The translations under genes and the position numbers were made by a program. DNA of 5,587 nt from an uncultured Curtobacterium sp. (GTDB lineage Bacteria; Actinomycetota; Actinomycetes; Actinomycetales; Microbacteriaceae). Below the pieces are notes generated by a model that made no database searches, was not told where the DNA came from, and worked only from the letters and a program-made list of their open reading frames with translations. The stretch spans positions 1-5,587 of the forward strand of contig CAJYIG010000003.1 in the NCBI GenBank assembly GCA_913774725.1, read 5' to 3'. Positions within the stretch are counted from its first letter, which is position 1. Each line of letters opens with the position of its first letter. This document shows positions 1 through 5,505 of this stretch, one piece after another.

Positions 1-26
1 TGGCTGTTGGCGACGCTGGTGCTCAT
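1..26 (-). CDS. Possible start of a - strand gene (first 8 codons only)
   Basis: Read on the - strand, an ATG at 26-24 is preceded by GAGGAG, with seven bases between AGGAG and the ATG, which is near-ideal Shine-Dalgarno spacing. The visible codons give MSTSVANS, and every codon after the start ends in C, as expected for genes in this genome. The gene would lie 134 bases downstream of the 108-residue gene on the same strand, with a leader (27-160) rich in C and A and poor in T. Only the N-terminus is in the window, so no function can be assigned. The alternative is that the + strand hydrophobic frame through 1-180 is the real gene. Confidence 0.4.
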
Positions 27-180
27 GGTGGTGCTCCTCGTGCTGCTGTGGTGCTGGACGGTGCTGGTGGTTCGGGTAGCGCTGATCGTTCGGGTCGTGC
101 TGATCGTGCTGGCGTGGCTGGTGGTGCCAACAGCGGTCGGCGCCGGATGGTCGTCGGGCACTACGCGACCGGACGGATGA
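1..180 (+). CDS. Possible C-terminal end of a hydrophobic membrane protein (partial, open at left)
   Basis: The frame starting at base 1 is open for 59 codons and stops with TGA at 178-180. It reads as an almost unbroken hydrophobic stretch (WLLATLVLMVVLLVLL, then repeated VRVALI/VRVVLI and VLAWLVV), followed by a short polar tail ending TTRPDG. About 85% of its codons end in G or C, with T dominating the second position, which is what a transmembrane segment looks like in a GC-rich genome. It would overlap the 3' end of the convergent 108-residue gene by 20 bases. The start lies outside the window and no family can be named. The competing reading is that this stretch is the CA-rich leader of a - strand gene starting at 26. 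The two are nearly mutually exclusive. Confidence 0.35.
   Translation, partial: WLLATLVLMVVLLVLLWCWTVLVVRVALIVRVVLIVLAWLVVPTAVGAGWSSGTTRPDG
71..106. repeat. 18-bp tandem repeat, two copies
   Basis: Bases 71-88 and 89-106 are two adjacent 18-bp units, TTCGGGTAGCGCTGATCG and TTCGGGTCGTGCTGATCG, with two mismatches. They sit in a wider low-complexity tract of GTGCTG-like words covering about 1-130. Since 18 is a multiple of three, the repeat would give a six-residue period (VRVALI/VRVVLI) if the + frame is coding. Confidence 0.6.
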
Positions 181-487
181 CGGACGGCAGCATCACGTGG
201 AGCTGGTCCGCGAGCTTGGCCTGGGCCTCTTCGAGGGTGGCGAAGTCGCCGACCACGAGCCCGAAGGTGTCGGAGGCGACGTAGCGGCCGTCACGCTTGT
301 CGACGCTGCCGCCGAAGTAGCCGCCGTAGTTGGCGATCCACTCGCCGTCGTCCTCCTGCGTCCAGGTGGTCTTGGCACGGGCGGCGCGGCCCGAGTGCTC
401 CGCCTCGGCCTCGAGGATCGCGATGACGTCGACCGTCTCGGTGTCGAGGGTGACCTCGCGGGTGTCGGTGGTGACCGTGGTGCTCAT
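161..487 (-). CDS. Hypothetical protein, 108 residues, small soluble acidic protein
   Basis: I do not recognise a named family. The start at 487 is chosen because AAGGAG lies six bases upstream of the ATG. The frame stays open further upstream, but those codons give basic, proline-rich sequence typical of a shadow. The protein begins MSTTVTTDTREV, has an acidic helical stretch (about residues 20-35, VIAILEAEAEHS), then an aromatic and glycine-rich core (about 42-72) with W42, W50, YGGYFGG at 54-60 and RDGRYVASDTFG at 67-78. It ends with a likely helix (DFATLEEAQAKLADQL, 81-96). There is no signal peptide or membrane segment, so it is probably cytoplasmic. The W..DDGEW..NYGGYFGG...KRDGRYVASD pattern looks like a small antiparallel beta sheet packed on a helix, by inference only. 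It is divergent from the VanZ-like gene across a 271-base intergenic region. Confidence 0.85.
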   Translation of the reverse strand: MSTTVTTDTREVTLDTETVDVIAILEAEAEHSGRAARAKTTWTQEDDGEWIANYGGYFGGSVDKRDGRYVASDTFGLVVGDFATLEEAQAKLADQLHVMLPSVIRPVA

Positions 488-758
488 GTCGCTCTCCTTC
501 GCGATCCGGGGTACATCTGCTGACGGGACAACCGTACGAGAACGTCCCCCGGTCACGCCAGCAATGCCCGCCCTTTCACGGGTTCCGTGCATGCGCGTCG
601 GGGTGCAGCCCCGGATTTCCGGGCCAGGGGGACACGAGAACGGGGTACAGGGGGACGATCGGGGTACTCGTTTCGTGGATGAACTGCTTCGGTCGTCTTC
701 TCGAGTCACCCTCGCGTCTCGCCCGGCCGGGAGGCGCGGCCCACTACCGTCGGTCTCG
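488..758. promoter_or_regulatory. Divergent intergenic region with three CGGGGTAC copies and a palindrome
   Basis: This 271-base gap separates the starts of the divergent 108-residue and VanZ-like genes. CGGGGTAC occurs three times in the same orientation, at 507-514, 641-648 and 660-667. The last two lie in imperfect direct repeats that both begin AGGGGGAC (626-648 and 649-667). A 14-bp palindrome, CCCGGA-TT-TCCGGG, lies at 610-623. A possible -10 for the 108-residue gene, TACGGT on the - strand, lies at 532-537, without a convincing -35. No gene is seen. The GGGTAC core resembles the -10 box of SigB/SigF-type promoters in other actinobacteria, but no matching -35 was found, so a regulator-binding role is equally possible. 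Confidence 0.4.
745..750 (+). promoter_or_regulatory. Putative -10 box for a leaderless VanZ-like transcript
   Basis: TACCGT fits the actinobacterial TANNNT -10 pattern and ends eight bases before the ATG at 759, so transcription would start at or just before the initiation codon. No Shine-Dalgarno sequence is present at a usable distance, which supports leaderless initiation. No clear -35 is visible. Confidence 0.45.
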
Positions 759-1649
759 ATGGACACCGCGACCAGGACCACGATCGTGCGCAGCGGGATG
801 ATCGCTGCGGTCGTGCTCGTGGGCGCGGTCCTGCTGGTGCCCGGTCTCGCCGACCGCGTGCGGTCCGCCTTGCTGCACGTCGTGGGCGCGCTGCGCGCGC
901 TCGGGCACGGCACCCTGACGCTCGGCGACGGGTTCGTGACGGCGATCGGGGTGACGCTGGTGACCGCCCTGCTGCCGGTGCTGCTGGCGGGGGCGAGCAG
1001 GGCCTCCCGGGCGGAGGGGGTGCGTCGACGCGCGCTGGCGAGCGCGGTCGTCGTGCTGGTGGCCGCCGGGGTCCTGGCGGCGCAGTCGCCGATGCCGGTC
1101 GGGCGGTTCCGGTCGCTCGCGCTCGCGGGACTCGTCGGGGTCGCGATCGGGTCACTCGCCGACGCCGCCTGGCACGCGCGCCACCGGGCCGCCCACGCGT
1201 CGGGACGGACTCGTCGGGTGGCGTGGACGTTCGCGGCCGTCTACGCGCTCGCGGTGGTGCTCGTGGCAACCGCCGGCTCCCCCGTCGACGGCGGGATCCA
1301 CCCGTGGTTGGTGCGGGCGATCGCGGTGGGGCAACGACTCGGGGCGCCGGGGTGGCTCGGGTACGACGCGGTCGAATTCACGGCGAACGTCGTCTTCTTC
1401 GTGCCGTTCGGGTTCTTCGTGCTGCTGCTCTTCGGGGCGCGGGCGTGGTGGGTCGGCATGCTCGGCGGGTTCCTGGTGAGCTGCGCGATCGAGACGGTGC
1501 AGGCACTGTTCCTGCCGGCGCGGTTCGCGTCGGTGGATGACGTATTGGCGAACACGTCGGGGGCGGTGCTGGGGGTGCTGGTGGGGATCGTGGTGCTCGG
1601 CCGAGCTCGCGTGAGTGCGGCTCATGGACTTCCACGCGACGCTGCATGA
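759..1649 (+). CDS. VanZ-like family multi-pass membrane protein
   Basis: The 296-residue protein has roughly eight hydrophobic segments (about residues 14-32, 57-79, 92-110, 117-137, 155-172, 208-227, 229-248 and 264-282). Its C-terminal half carries the VanZ-like signature: EFTANVVFFVPFGFF (206-220), then CAIETVQALFLPARFASVDDVLANTSGAVLG split over 242-272, with the family's recurring N210, P216, E245, Q248, R255, D260/D261, N265 and G268. VanZ of enterococci gives low-level teicoplanin resistance. Most actinobacterial homologues are uncharacterised, so no resistance role should be assumed. The N-terminal part (1-150) is an additional membrane region with no recognised domain. The start at 759 is preferred because a -10 box sits just upstream; the frame is open back to 330, but that extension would overlap the 108-residue gene. 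A second in-frame ATG at 798 is possible. Confidence 0.88.
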   Translation: MDTATRTTIVRSGMIAAVVLVGAVLLVPGLADRVRSALLHVVGALRALGHGTLTLGDGFVTAIGVTLVTALLPVLLAGASRASRAEGVRRRALASAVVVLVAAGVLAAQSPMPVGRFRSLALAGLVGVAIGSLADAAWHARHRAAHASGRTRRVAWTFAAVYALAVVLVATAGSPVDGGIHPWLVRAIAVGQRLGAPGWLGYDAVEFTANVVFFVPFGFFVLLLFGARAWWVGMLGGFLVSCAIETVQALFLPARFASVDDVLANTSGAVLGVLVGIVVLGRARVSAAHGLPRDAA

Positions 1650-1689
1650 AGATCTGGAGACATTCGGACCATTCCGCCACTCTGCGACC

Positions 1690-1695
1690 TACTGT
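1690..1695 (+). promoter_or_regulatory. Putative -10 box for a leaderless microprotein transcript
   Basis: TACTGT matches TANNNT and ends six bases before the ATG at 1702, the spacing expected when the A of the ATG is the transcript's first base. No ribosome-binding site precedes this ATG, and no strong -35 is seen around 1666-1672. The arrangement closely resembles that of the VanZ-like gene just upstream. Confidence 0.5.
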
Positions 1696-1701
1696 CAGCG
1701 C

Positions 1702-1830
1702 ATGGACCCGAACCCGAATCGGAAGCAGCCTCGTCCCTACCAGCAACCCTCGATGTTCCCGTGGTGGCTCTGGATCGTCGCGCCACTCGCCGTGATCGCC
1801 GTCGTGGCGATCGCCCTCCTCGTCACCTGA
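1702..1830 (+). CDS. Single-pass membrane microprotein, 42 residues
   Basis: The protein has a short polar N-terminus rich in Asn, Pro, Arg and Gln (MDPNPNRKQPRPYQQPSMF), followed by one transmembrane helix from about residue 20 to the end (PWWLWIVAPLAVIAVVAIALLVT). It resembles the many tiny, positively charged, single-span proteins of actinobacteria, and I recognise no named family. The basic N-terminus suggests it faces the cytoplasm. The start at 1702 is chosen over a GTG at 1615, which would overlap the VanZ-like gene's end, because a TACTGT -10 box is positioned for leaderless initiation at 1702. It follows the VanZ-like gene by 52 bases on the same strand and probably has its own promoter. 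Confidence 0.65.
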   Translation: MDPNPNRKQPRPYQQPSMFPWWLWIVAPLAVIAVVAIALLVT

Positions 1831-1856
1831 CCCGAGCCAGTGCCCCCTGGAGCCGA

Positions 1857-1904
1857 CCTCGGCATCCGCTCTGTCTCCGTCCTCGGCATCCGCTCTGGCT
1901 CCGT
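1857..1904. repeat. 24-bp tandem repeat, two full copies plus a partial third
   Basis: Bases 1857-1880 and 1881-1904 are adjacent 24-bp units, each beginning CCTCGGCATCCGCTCTG and differing at one position (T versus G at 1874/1898). A third unit starts at 1905 with CCTCGGC and then diverges. The repeat lies between the microprotein's stop and the convergent terminator, so it falls in a 3' untranslated region. No function is evident. Confidence 0.85.
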
Positions 1905-1921
1905 CCTCGGCTCGGGACACG

Positions 1922-1957
1922 ACGGAACCCCCGGCACCGAGGTACCGGGGGTTCCGT
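1922..1957. terminator. Strong convergent hairpin, probable bidirectional terminator
   Basis: A perfect 12-bp inverted repeat (CGGAACCCCCGG at 1923-1934 and CCGGGGGTTCCG at 1945-1956), extended by one A-T pair, encloses a 10-base loop. It lies between the ends of two convergent genes, the + strand microprotein (stop 1830) and the - strand surface protein (stop 1978), where a shared terminator is expected. It lacks a long T run on either side, which is common for terminators in GC-rich actinobacteria. Confidence 0.85.
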
Positions 1958-1977
1958 TCGATTCAGTCGAGCTGCAC

Positions 1978-2544
1978 TCAGGCGGCGTCGCGCTGACGAC
2001 GGACCGACTTGCGGACGACCAGGAGGCCACCACCGAGGACGATGGCGCCGCCGGCAGCCCAGAGGCCGAGCGTCGAGATGGTGCCACCGGTGAAGGCGAG
2101 CTGGCCGGGCGTGCCGGAGCCGCCGGTCGAGCCGACCGTGGTGCTGGTGCCGCCAGCAGCCGGGGCGATGGTGAAGAACGCCGTGCCGACGGTGCCGGAG
2201 GTGGCGCCGGTCGCGGTGAGGTTGTAGCTGCCCGAGCCACCGGCCGGGAAGGTGACACGGATCGTGAGGCCACCATCGGCGTTGGCCGTGTAGGTCGTCG
2301 AGACCGTCGTGGTCGGCAGGGCGCCGAGCGTGACCGCACCGGCGCCGGTGACCTGGACGTTGACGGTCTCACCGGCGGCGAAGACGTTGTTGTTGAAGAC
2401 GACGACAGCGGTGCCGCCGGCGACGTAGTTGCCCGAGACCGAGCCAGCCGACTCCGGGGCGTACCCGGTCGCGGCATTGGCCGCGGTCGGGACCGCGACG
2501 AAGGCTGCGCCCGCGATGAGGGCAGCGGCGATGAGCTTCTTCAT
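1978..2544 (-). CDS. Secreted surface protein with LAFTG sortase sorting signal
   Basis: The 188-residue protein begins with a Sec signal peptide (MKKLIAAALIAGAAFVAVPTAANA, split here as a KK n-region at 2-3, a hydrophobic core at 4-19 and a probable cut after A24). The mature part (about 25-127) is rich in Thr, Val, Gly and Ala and alternates in a beta-sandwich-like way, with an Ig-like single domain as the best guess. A Gly/Ser/Thr linker (128-148) follows. LAFTG at 149-153 precedes a membrane helix (about 157-177) and a basic tail (RKSVRRQR), the classic layout of a cell-wall sorting signal. LAxTG motifs are known substrates of class E sortases in actinobacteria; no sortase gene is in the window. 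The start is supported by AGGGGA seven bases upstream of the ATG. The gene stands alone, with long gaps on both sides. Its role on the cell surface is unknown. Confidence 0.9.
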   Translation of the reverse strand: MKKLIAAALIAGAAFVAVPTAANAATGYAPESAGSVSGNYVAGGTAVVVFNNNVFAAGETVNVQVTGAGAVTLGALPTTTVSTTYTANADGGLTIRVTFPAGGSGSYNLTATGATSGTVGTAFFTIAPAAGGTSTTVGSTGGSGTPGQLAFTGGTISTLGLWAAGGAIVLGGGLLVVRKSVRRQRDAA

Positions 2545-2596
2545 GAAGTGTTCCCCTAAAGATCTGATCCTGCAGACCCTGACACCCAGAGCCCGT

Positions 2597-2620
2597 TGGC
2601 ACTTCCCCCTGGAACGTGCC
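2597..2620 (-). promoter_or_regulatory. Hairpin in the leader of the LAFTG surface-protein gene
   Basis: In the - strand transcript, GGCAC-(G)-TTCC, the loop AGGG and GGAAGTGCC form a 9-bp stem with one bulged base, about 55 bases upstream of the start codon. It could be a transcript-stabilising element or part of a regulatory leader. I do not recognise a known riboswitch class in the surrounding bases. Confidence 0.35.
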
Positions 2621-2657
2621 GCGAAGGAGCAAGCGGTCGCTATGGCGAAGTTCCCTC

Positions 2658-2687
2658 AATCTAGCGGGAATCCTCAGGATGTTGCCA
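2658..2687 (-). promoter_or_regulatory. Tentative promoter of the surface-protein gene
   Basis: On the - strand TAGATT (complement of 2658-2663) is the best -10-like word upstream of the gene, with TGGCAA (complement of 2682-2687) 18 bases further up as a poor -35. Transcription from here would give a leader of roughly 105-110 bases that includes the hairpin at 2597-2620. Other -10 choices cannot be excluded. Confidence 0.25.
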
Positions 2688-2985
2688 TCTGAGACGAAAG
2701 TTTTCGCAAGTGTTGACTCGGCGAATACCTGCGCGTGGCTCCGACCACCAACACCCAACCACCACCGAACCAGAGCCTACTCAACAAACCCCCGTTCAGG
2801 ACCGTAATGATGCCGAATGCTCGCTAACTGCGAGCTCCGCCCTCCCGCGCCCGTCCAAGTGGACAAGCTTCTCAGGATCACTTGATGCCCCCGTTCGAGG
2901 GAGATCGAAGGTTGCGCTGAGCGGACAAACACGACGCTTGCATCCGTCATCGGCGGACGAGTTCGCCCTAAGGTCCGCTCTGCTC

Positions 2986-4830
2986 TTACTCAGCGGGAGT
3001 CGGGTCGGTGCAGTCGAACCGCAGCGGCAAGACCTTGCTCTGCCGCACGCCCGGCGTCGACAGGACGTCGACGGCGGCCTTGGCGTCCCTTTCGTCGCCC
3101 AGGAACGCGACTCGGAACGTCGTGCTCTCTCCCGGGGCGAGCAGCGTCTGGAGCTGGGCGACCGGGTGTCCGCCGTCCATCACGGTCTGCACGGGGACCT
3201 GCTTGCCGTCCTGCGTCGAGCCCAGGTAGATCGCATCCTCAGGTGCGTAAATCGCGACCAGTGTCTTGATCTTGCCGGGCTCCGTTCCCGAGAGTCCGCC
3301 TCCGGTCACGTACTCGGGCAGGCTCGTCGCAGCGTCGGCCGGAGCGCTGTTCGTGATCGTCACCTCGACGGCAGAGGTCGGGCGACCATCCGCGCGGCAG
3401 ACCGAGGTACCGACAGACACCGTCTTGTCGAGGTAGTAGTCCATCTTCGACGCGGTGCCGTCGTTGAGGTAGACACCAAACTGCCGGAGCGACCTCGTCG
3501 CGGTCGGCAGATCACCCGCGAGCGGTGTGCCCTCGAGGCGGGCCTGCTCTGCCTTCGTCGCGCTCCACAGCCGAAGTCGACCTTCCTGCACTCCCTGTGT
3601 CAGCGCGCCGACGAACTGCTTCGCATCGAACGACCCGGCCGAAACCTTGTCGAACACCGCGCTGGCGGCCGAGGCAAAGAAGAGGTCCTGCACCTTCGGG
3701 TCGGGGTACTTGGCGTACACGTCGCTGAGCAGCAGCTGCACGGCGTTGTCCGAGGTGAGCGTGTCACCGGTCGGGAGTTGCACCGGTCCGGTCGCTCGCA
3801 GGATGTAGCTCAGCGTCACCGGATCGATTGCGACGACGCCGTCGACCTGCTGCCCGAACTTCTGCTTCCACATCTCGCGAGTGAGTTCCGCGGACAGGTC
3901 GAAGCGAGGAGTGAGAGTCACGTCCTGCATATAGCGCCCGGTGATCTCGCCGTACAGCGTTCGCGTCCCTGGGTCGAGCGGCAGGACCGACTCGCCGTAG
4001 GGGCCGAACGAGGCGCCGGCCACCTGGTCGCCGAGCGAGATTGCGCCGTCCTGCACCTTCAGGAGCGCAACGGCGCCCGGGATGCCTCCTCCGGCGCGCA
4101 GCTCGGCGTTGTTCTGGAAGAGCAGGACGTAGTTCCGATCGCCGTCGTTGCCGAGCATCGCTGGTGCGAGCTGCACCACGCGGTTCGCCGTGTCCACCTG
4201 GTCGGACGCCGAGCGCAGCGCGTTCCGCAGCTGGTTCACCGCGGAGGTGACCGGCGAGAGCGTGTCGCTGGTGTCGATGGCGTTCGTGTCACGCTCGGCC
4301 TTCGTGAGGGTGGCAGCGGCCTGCGCGACGGCCGGCTGCGCCTTCACCAACGGATCGAGGTCGACTCTGCCACTCTTCGGCGCGAACGAGCCCGTGTTCA
4401 GACCACCGACGACACGGGATACCGGGCTGACAGCCCCGGATGCCACGTCGTCCACGACGACCGAGACCTCACGGACCGCGCGGAGGTTGCTGCCGAAGAA
4501 CGGCACCTGCTGCGCTGCGCCCCACACCGGATCGCCGGTGAGTGACCGCGCCGCCGACGCTTCGCCCTCCAGGTGCTCCGCGGTTGCCTGCGCCGCCTTC
4601 GTGTAACCGTCGCCGAGCTGGGATCGCAGAGTCGTCACGTCGGCGACCGCACGTTCCAGGTGTCCCTTCGCGAGCGCACCGCGGACCCCCACCCACGCGA
4701 CGGCGAGGATCAGCAGAAGGACGACGGCGAGCACTATCCACAGCGCCGTCCGGGCACTGTTTCCCCGGTGTGCGGCAGTGTCTCGCGACTCGGGTTGGTC
4801 GGACGCCAGCGCGACCCTACGATCACTCAT
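2986..4830 (-). CDS. DUF4012 family membrane-anchored extracytoplasmic protein
   Basis: The 614-residue protein has a 27-residue polar cytoplasmic start, one transmembrane helix (about 29-50) and a large outside region. Residues 55-220 are mostly helical and alanine-rich, possibly a coiled-coil stalk. The DUF4012 core begins around 230 with the hallmark DRNYVLLFQNNAELRAGGG (231-249), followed by RYMQDVTLTPRFD (299-311), VDGVVAIDPVTLSYILRATGPV (split over 329-350) and YAKYPDP (372-378). The C-terminal part (about 470-610) looks beta-rich and has the only two cysteines, C478 and C607. The function of the family is not established; members occur in actinobacterial cell-envelope and exopolysaccharide loci. 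The gene starts 12 bases after the GDP-L-fucose synthase stop, so the two are almost certainly co-transcribed. GGAG abuts the ATG with no spacer, which makes translational coupling likely. A stop codon 15 bases upstream in frame excludes a longer start. Confidence 0.92.
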   Translation of the reverse strand: MSDRRVALASDQPESRDTAAHRGNSARTALWIVLAVVLLLILAVAWVGVRGALAKGHLERAVADVTTLRSQLGDGYTKAAQATAEHLEGEASAARSLTGDPVWGAAQQVPFFGSNLRAVREVSVVVDDVASGAVSPVSRVVGGLNTGSFAPKSGRVDLDPLVKAQPAVAQAAATLTKAERDTNAIDTSDTLSPVTSAVNQLRNALRSASDQVDTANRVVQLAPAMLGNDGDRNYVLLFQNNAELRAGGGIPGAVALLKVQDGAISLGDQVAGASFGPYGESVLPLDPGTRTLYGEITGRYMQDVTLTPRFDLSAELTREMWKQKFGQQVDGVVAIDPVTLSYILRATGPVQLPTGDTLTSDNAVQLLLSDVYAKYPDPKVQDLFFASAASAVFDKVSAGSFDAKQFVGALTQGVQEGRLRLWSATKAEQARLEGTPLAGDLPTATRSLRQFGVYLNDGTASKMDYYLDKTVSVGTSVCRADGRPTSAVEVTITNSAPADAATSLPEYVTGGGLSGTEPGKIKTLVAIYAPEDAIYLGSTQDGKQVPVQTVMDGGHPVAQLQTLLAPGESTTFRVAFLGDERDAKAAVDVLSTPGVRQSKVLPLRFDCTDPTPAE

Positions 4831-4842
4831 CTCCGACCGGGG

Positions 4843-5505
4843 TCACTGCCGGACGGAGTCAACATGCGCGCGGTACCACTCGATGGTGCTCCGCAGGCCG
4901 TCCTCGAGACCGATCTGAGCAGTCCAGCCTGCCTCCGCGAGCTTGGACACGTCGAGGAGCTTCTGCGGAGTGCCGTCAGGTTTCGACGTGTCCCAGATCG
5001 TTTCGCCCTCGAAGCCGACGACCTTCGCGATCGTCTCTGCGATCTCGCGGATCGTGACGTCCGATCCCGTACCCACGTTGACCTGGTCGGGTCCGTCGTA
5101 GTGCTCGATGAGGTGGAACACCGCGGCGGCCATGTCGTCGACGTGCAAGAACTCGCGGCGGGGTGAGCCGGTCCCCCAGTTCTCTACCTGGCCCGCGCCC
5201 TGTTGCACCGCCTCGTCGTAACGGCGGATGAGCGCCGGCAGCACATGCGAGCCCTTCGGCGAGAAGTTGTCGCCGGGCCCGTACAGGTTCGTCGGCATCG
5301 CCGAGATCCAGGGCAGGCCGTGCTGGCGGCGCACCGCCTGCACCTGCAGGATGCCGGCGATCTTGGCGATCGCGTAGGCGTCGTTCGTGGGTTCGAAGTG
5401 CCCGGTGAGCAGGGCGTCCTCGTGGATCGGCTGATCCGCCAGCTTCGGGTAGATGCAGGACGAACCCAGGAACACGAGACGCTCGACACCGTGCTCGACG
5501 GCGGC
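4843..5505 (-). CDS. fcl: GDP-L-fucose synthase, C-terminal part (GDP-4-keto-6-deoxy-D-mannose epimerase/reductase)
   Basis: The enzyme (also called WcaG) converts GDP-4-keto-6-deoxy-D-mannose to GDP-L-fucose with NADPH; it belongs to the extended SDR family and works in the cytoplasm to supply fucose for surface glycans. About 220 residues are present, starting within the [14 protein letters not shown] segment. Visible landmarks are GSSCIYPK (catalytic Ser and Cys), NDAYAIAK (catalytic Tyr and Lys), [23 protein letters not shown] (catalytic His), [11 protein letters not shown] and [13 protein letters not shown]. The N-terminal Rossmann motif and about 100 residues are missing. The frame stays open to the right edge (an ATG at 5532 gives MRVRVVRQD), but everything past 5505 is the antisense of fcl's own upstream segment, so 5532 should not be taken as a true start. 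The DUF4012 gene follows 12 bases downstream. Confidence 0.93.
   Translation of the reverse strand, partial: AAVEHGVERLVFLGSSCIYPKLADQPIHEDALLTGHFEPTNDAYAIAKIAGILQVQAVRRQHGLPWISAMPTNLYGPGDNFSPKGSHVLPALIRRYDEAVQQGAGQVENWGTGSPRREFLHVDDMAAAVFHLIEHYDGPDQVNVGTGSDVTIREIAETIAKVVGFEGETIWDTSKPDGTPQKLLDVSKLAEAGWTAQIGLEDGLRSTIEWYRAHVDSVRQ

Larger units (their letters stand above)
2545..2985. other. Intergenic region upstream of the surface-protein gene, no gene seen
   Basis: This gap of about 440 bases contains no convincing coding frame on either strand: the open frames crossing it lack codon bias and ribosome-binding sites. It is visibly less GC-rich than the flanking genes, mainly at 2640-2830. It should hold the promoter and leader of the surface-protein gene (read leftward) and the transcript end of the DUF4012 gene. 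Small inverted repeats lie at 2695-2706 (CGAAAGTTTTCG) and 2819-2835 (GCTCGC/GCGAGC, 5-base loop). GCGGAC at 2953-2958 pairs with GTCCGC at 2973-2978; the latter can instead pair over 8 bp with GAGCGGAC at 2919-2926. Any of these could help end DUF4012 transcription, but none is a clear terminator. Confidence 0.6.

Noticed and set aside
1..192. Gln/His-rich - strand frame through the left edge
   Set aside because: It is open from 192 leftward after a stop at 195-193, but contains no ATG, GTG, TTG or CTG start, so it cannot be an ordinary gene.
330..758. N-terminal extension of the VanZ-like frame back to 330
   Set aside because: It would overlap the well-supported 108-residue gene on the other strand and encodes Arg/Pro/Ser-rich sequence unlike the membrane protein. 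The start at 759 has a -10 box at leaderless spacing.
488..913. Upstream extension of the 108-residue - strand frame to 913
   Set aside because: The extra codons have no coding character, while the ATG at 487 has an ideal AAGGAG upstream.
1840..2559. + strand 239-codon frame opposite the surface-protein gene
   Set aside because: It is Gly/Arg/Asp-rich antisense of a protein with a clear signal peptide and sorting signal, and it runs through the terminator hairpin.
2545..2660. Known riboswitch class in the surface-protein leader
   Set aside because: A hairpin is present, but I could not match the conserved bases of the classes I know (for example ydaO/c-di-AMP or c-di-GMP-I), so only a hairpin is reported.
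2710..4545. Long + strand open frame of 611 codons opposite the DUF4012 gene
   Set aside because: It is the antisense of a convincing DUF4012 protein, is Arg-rich with no recognisable motif and has no ribosome-binding site. It is a shadow typical of GC-rich DNA.
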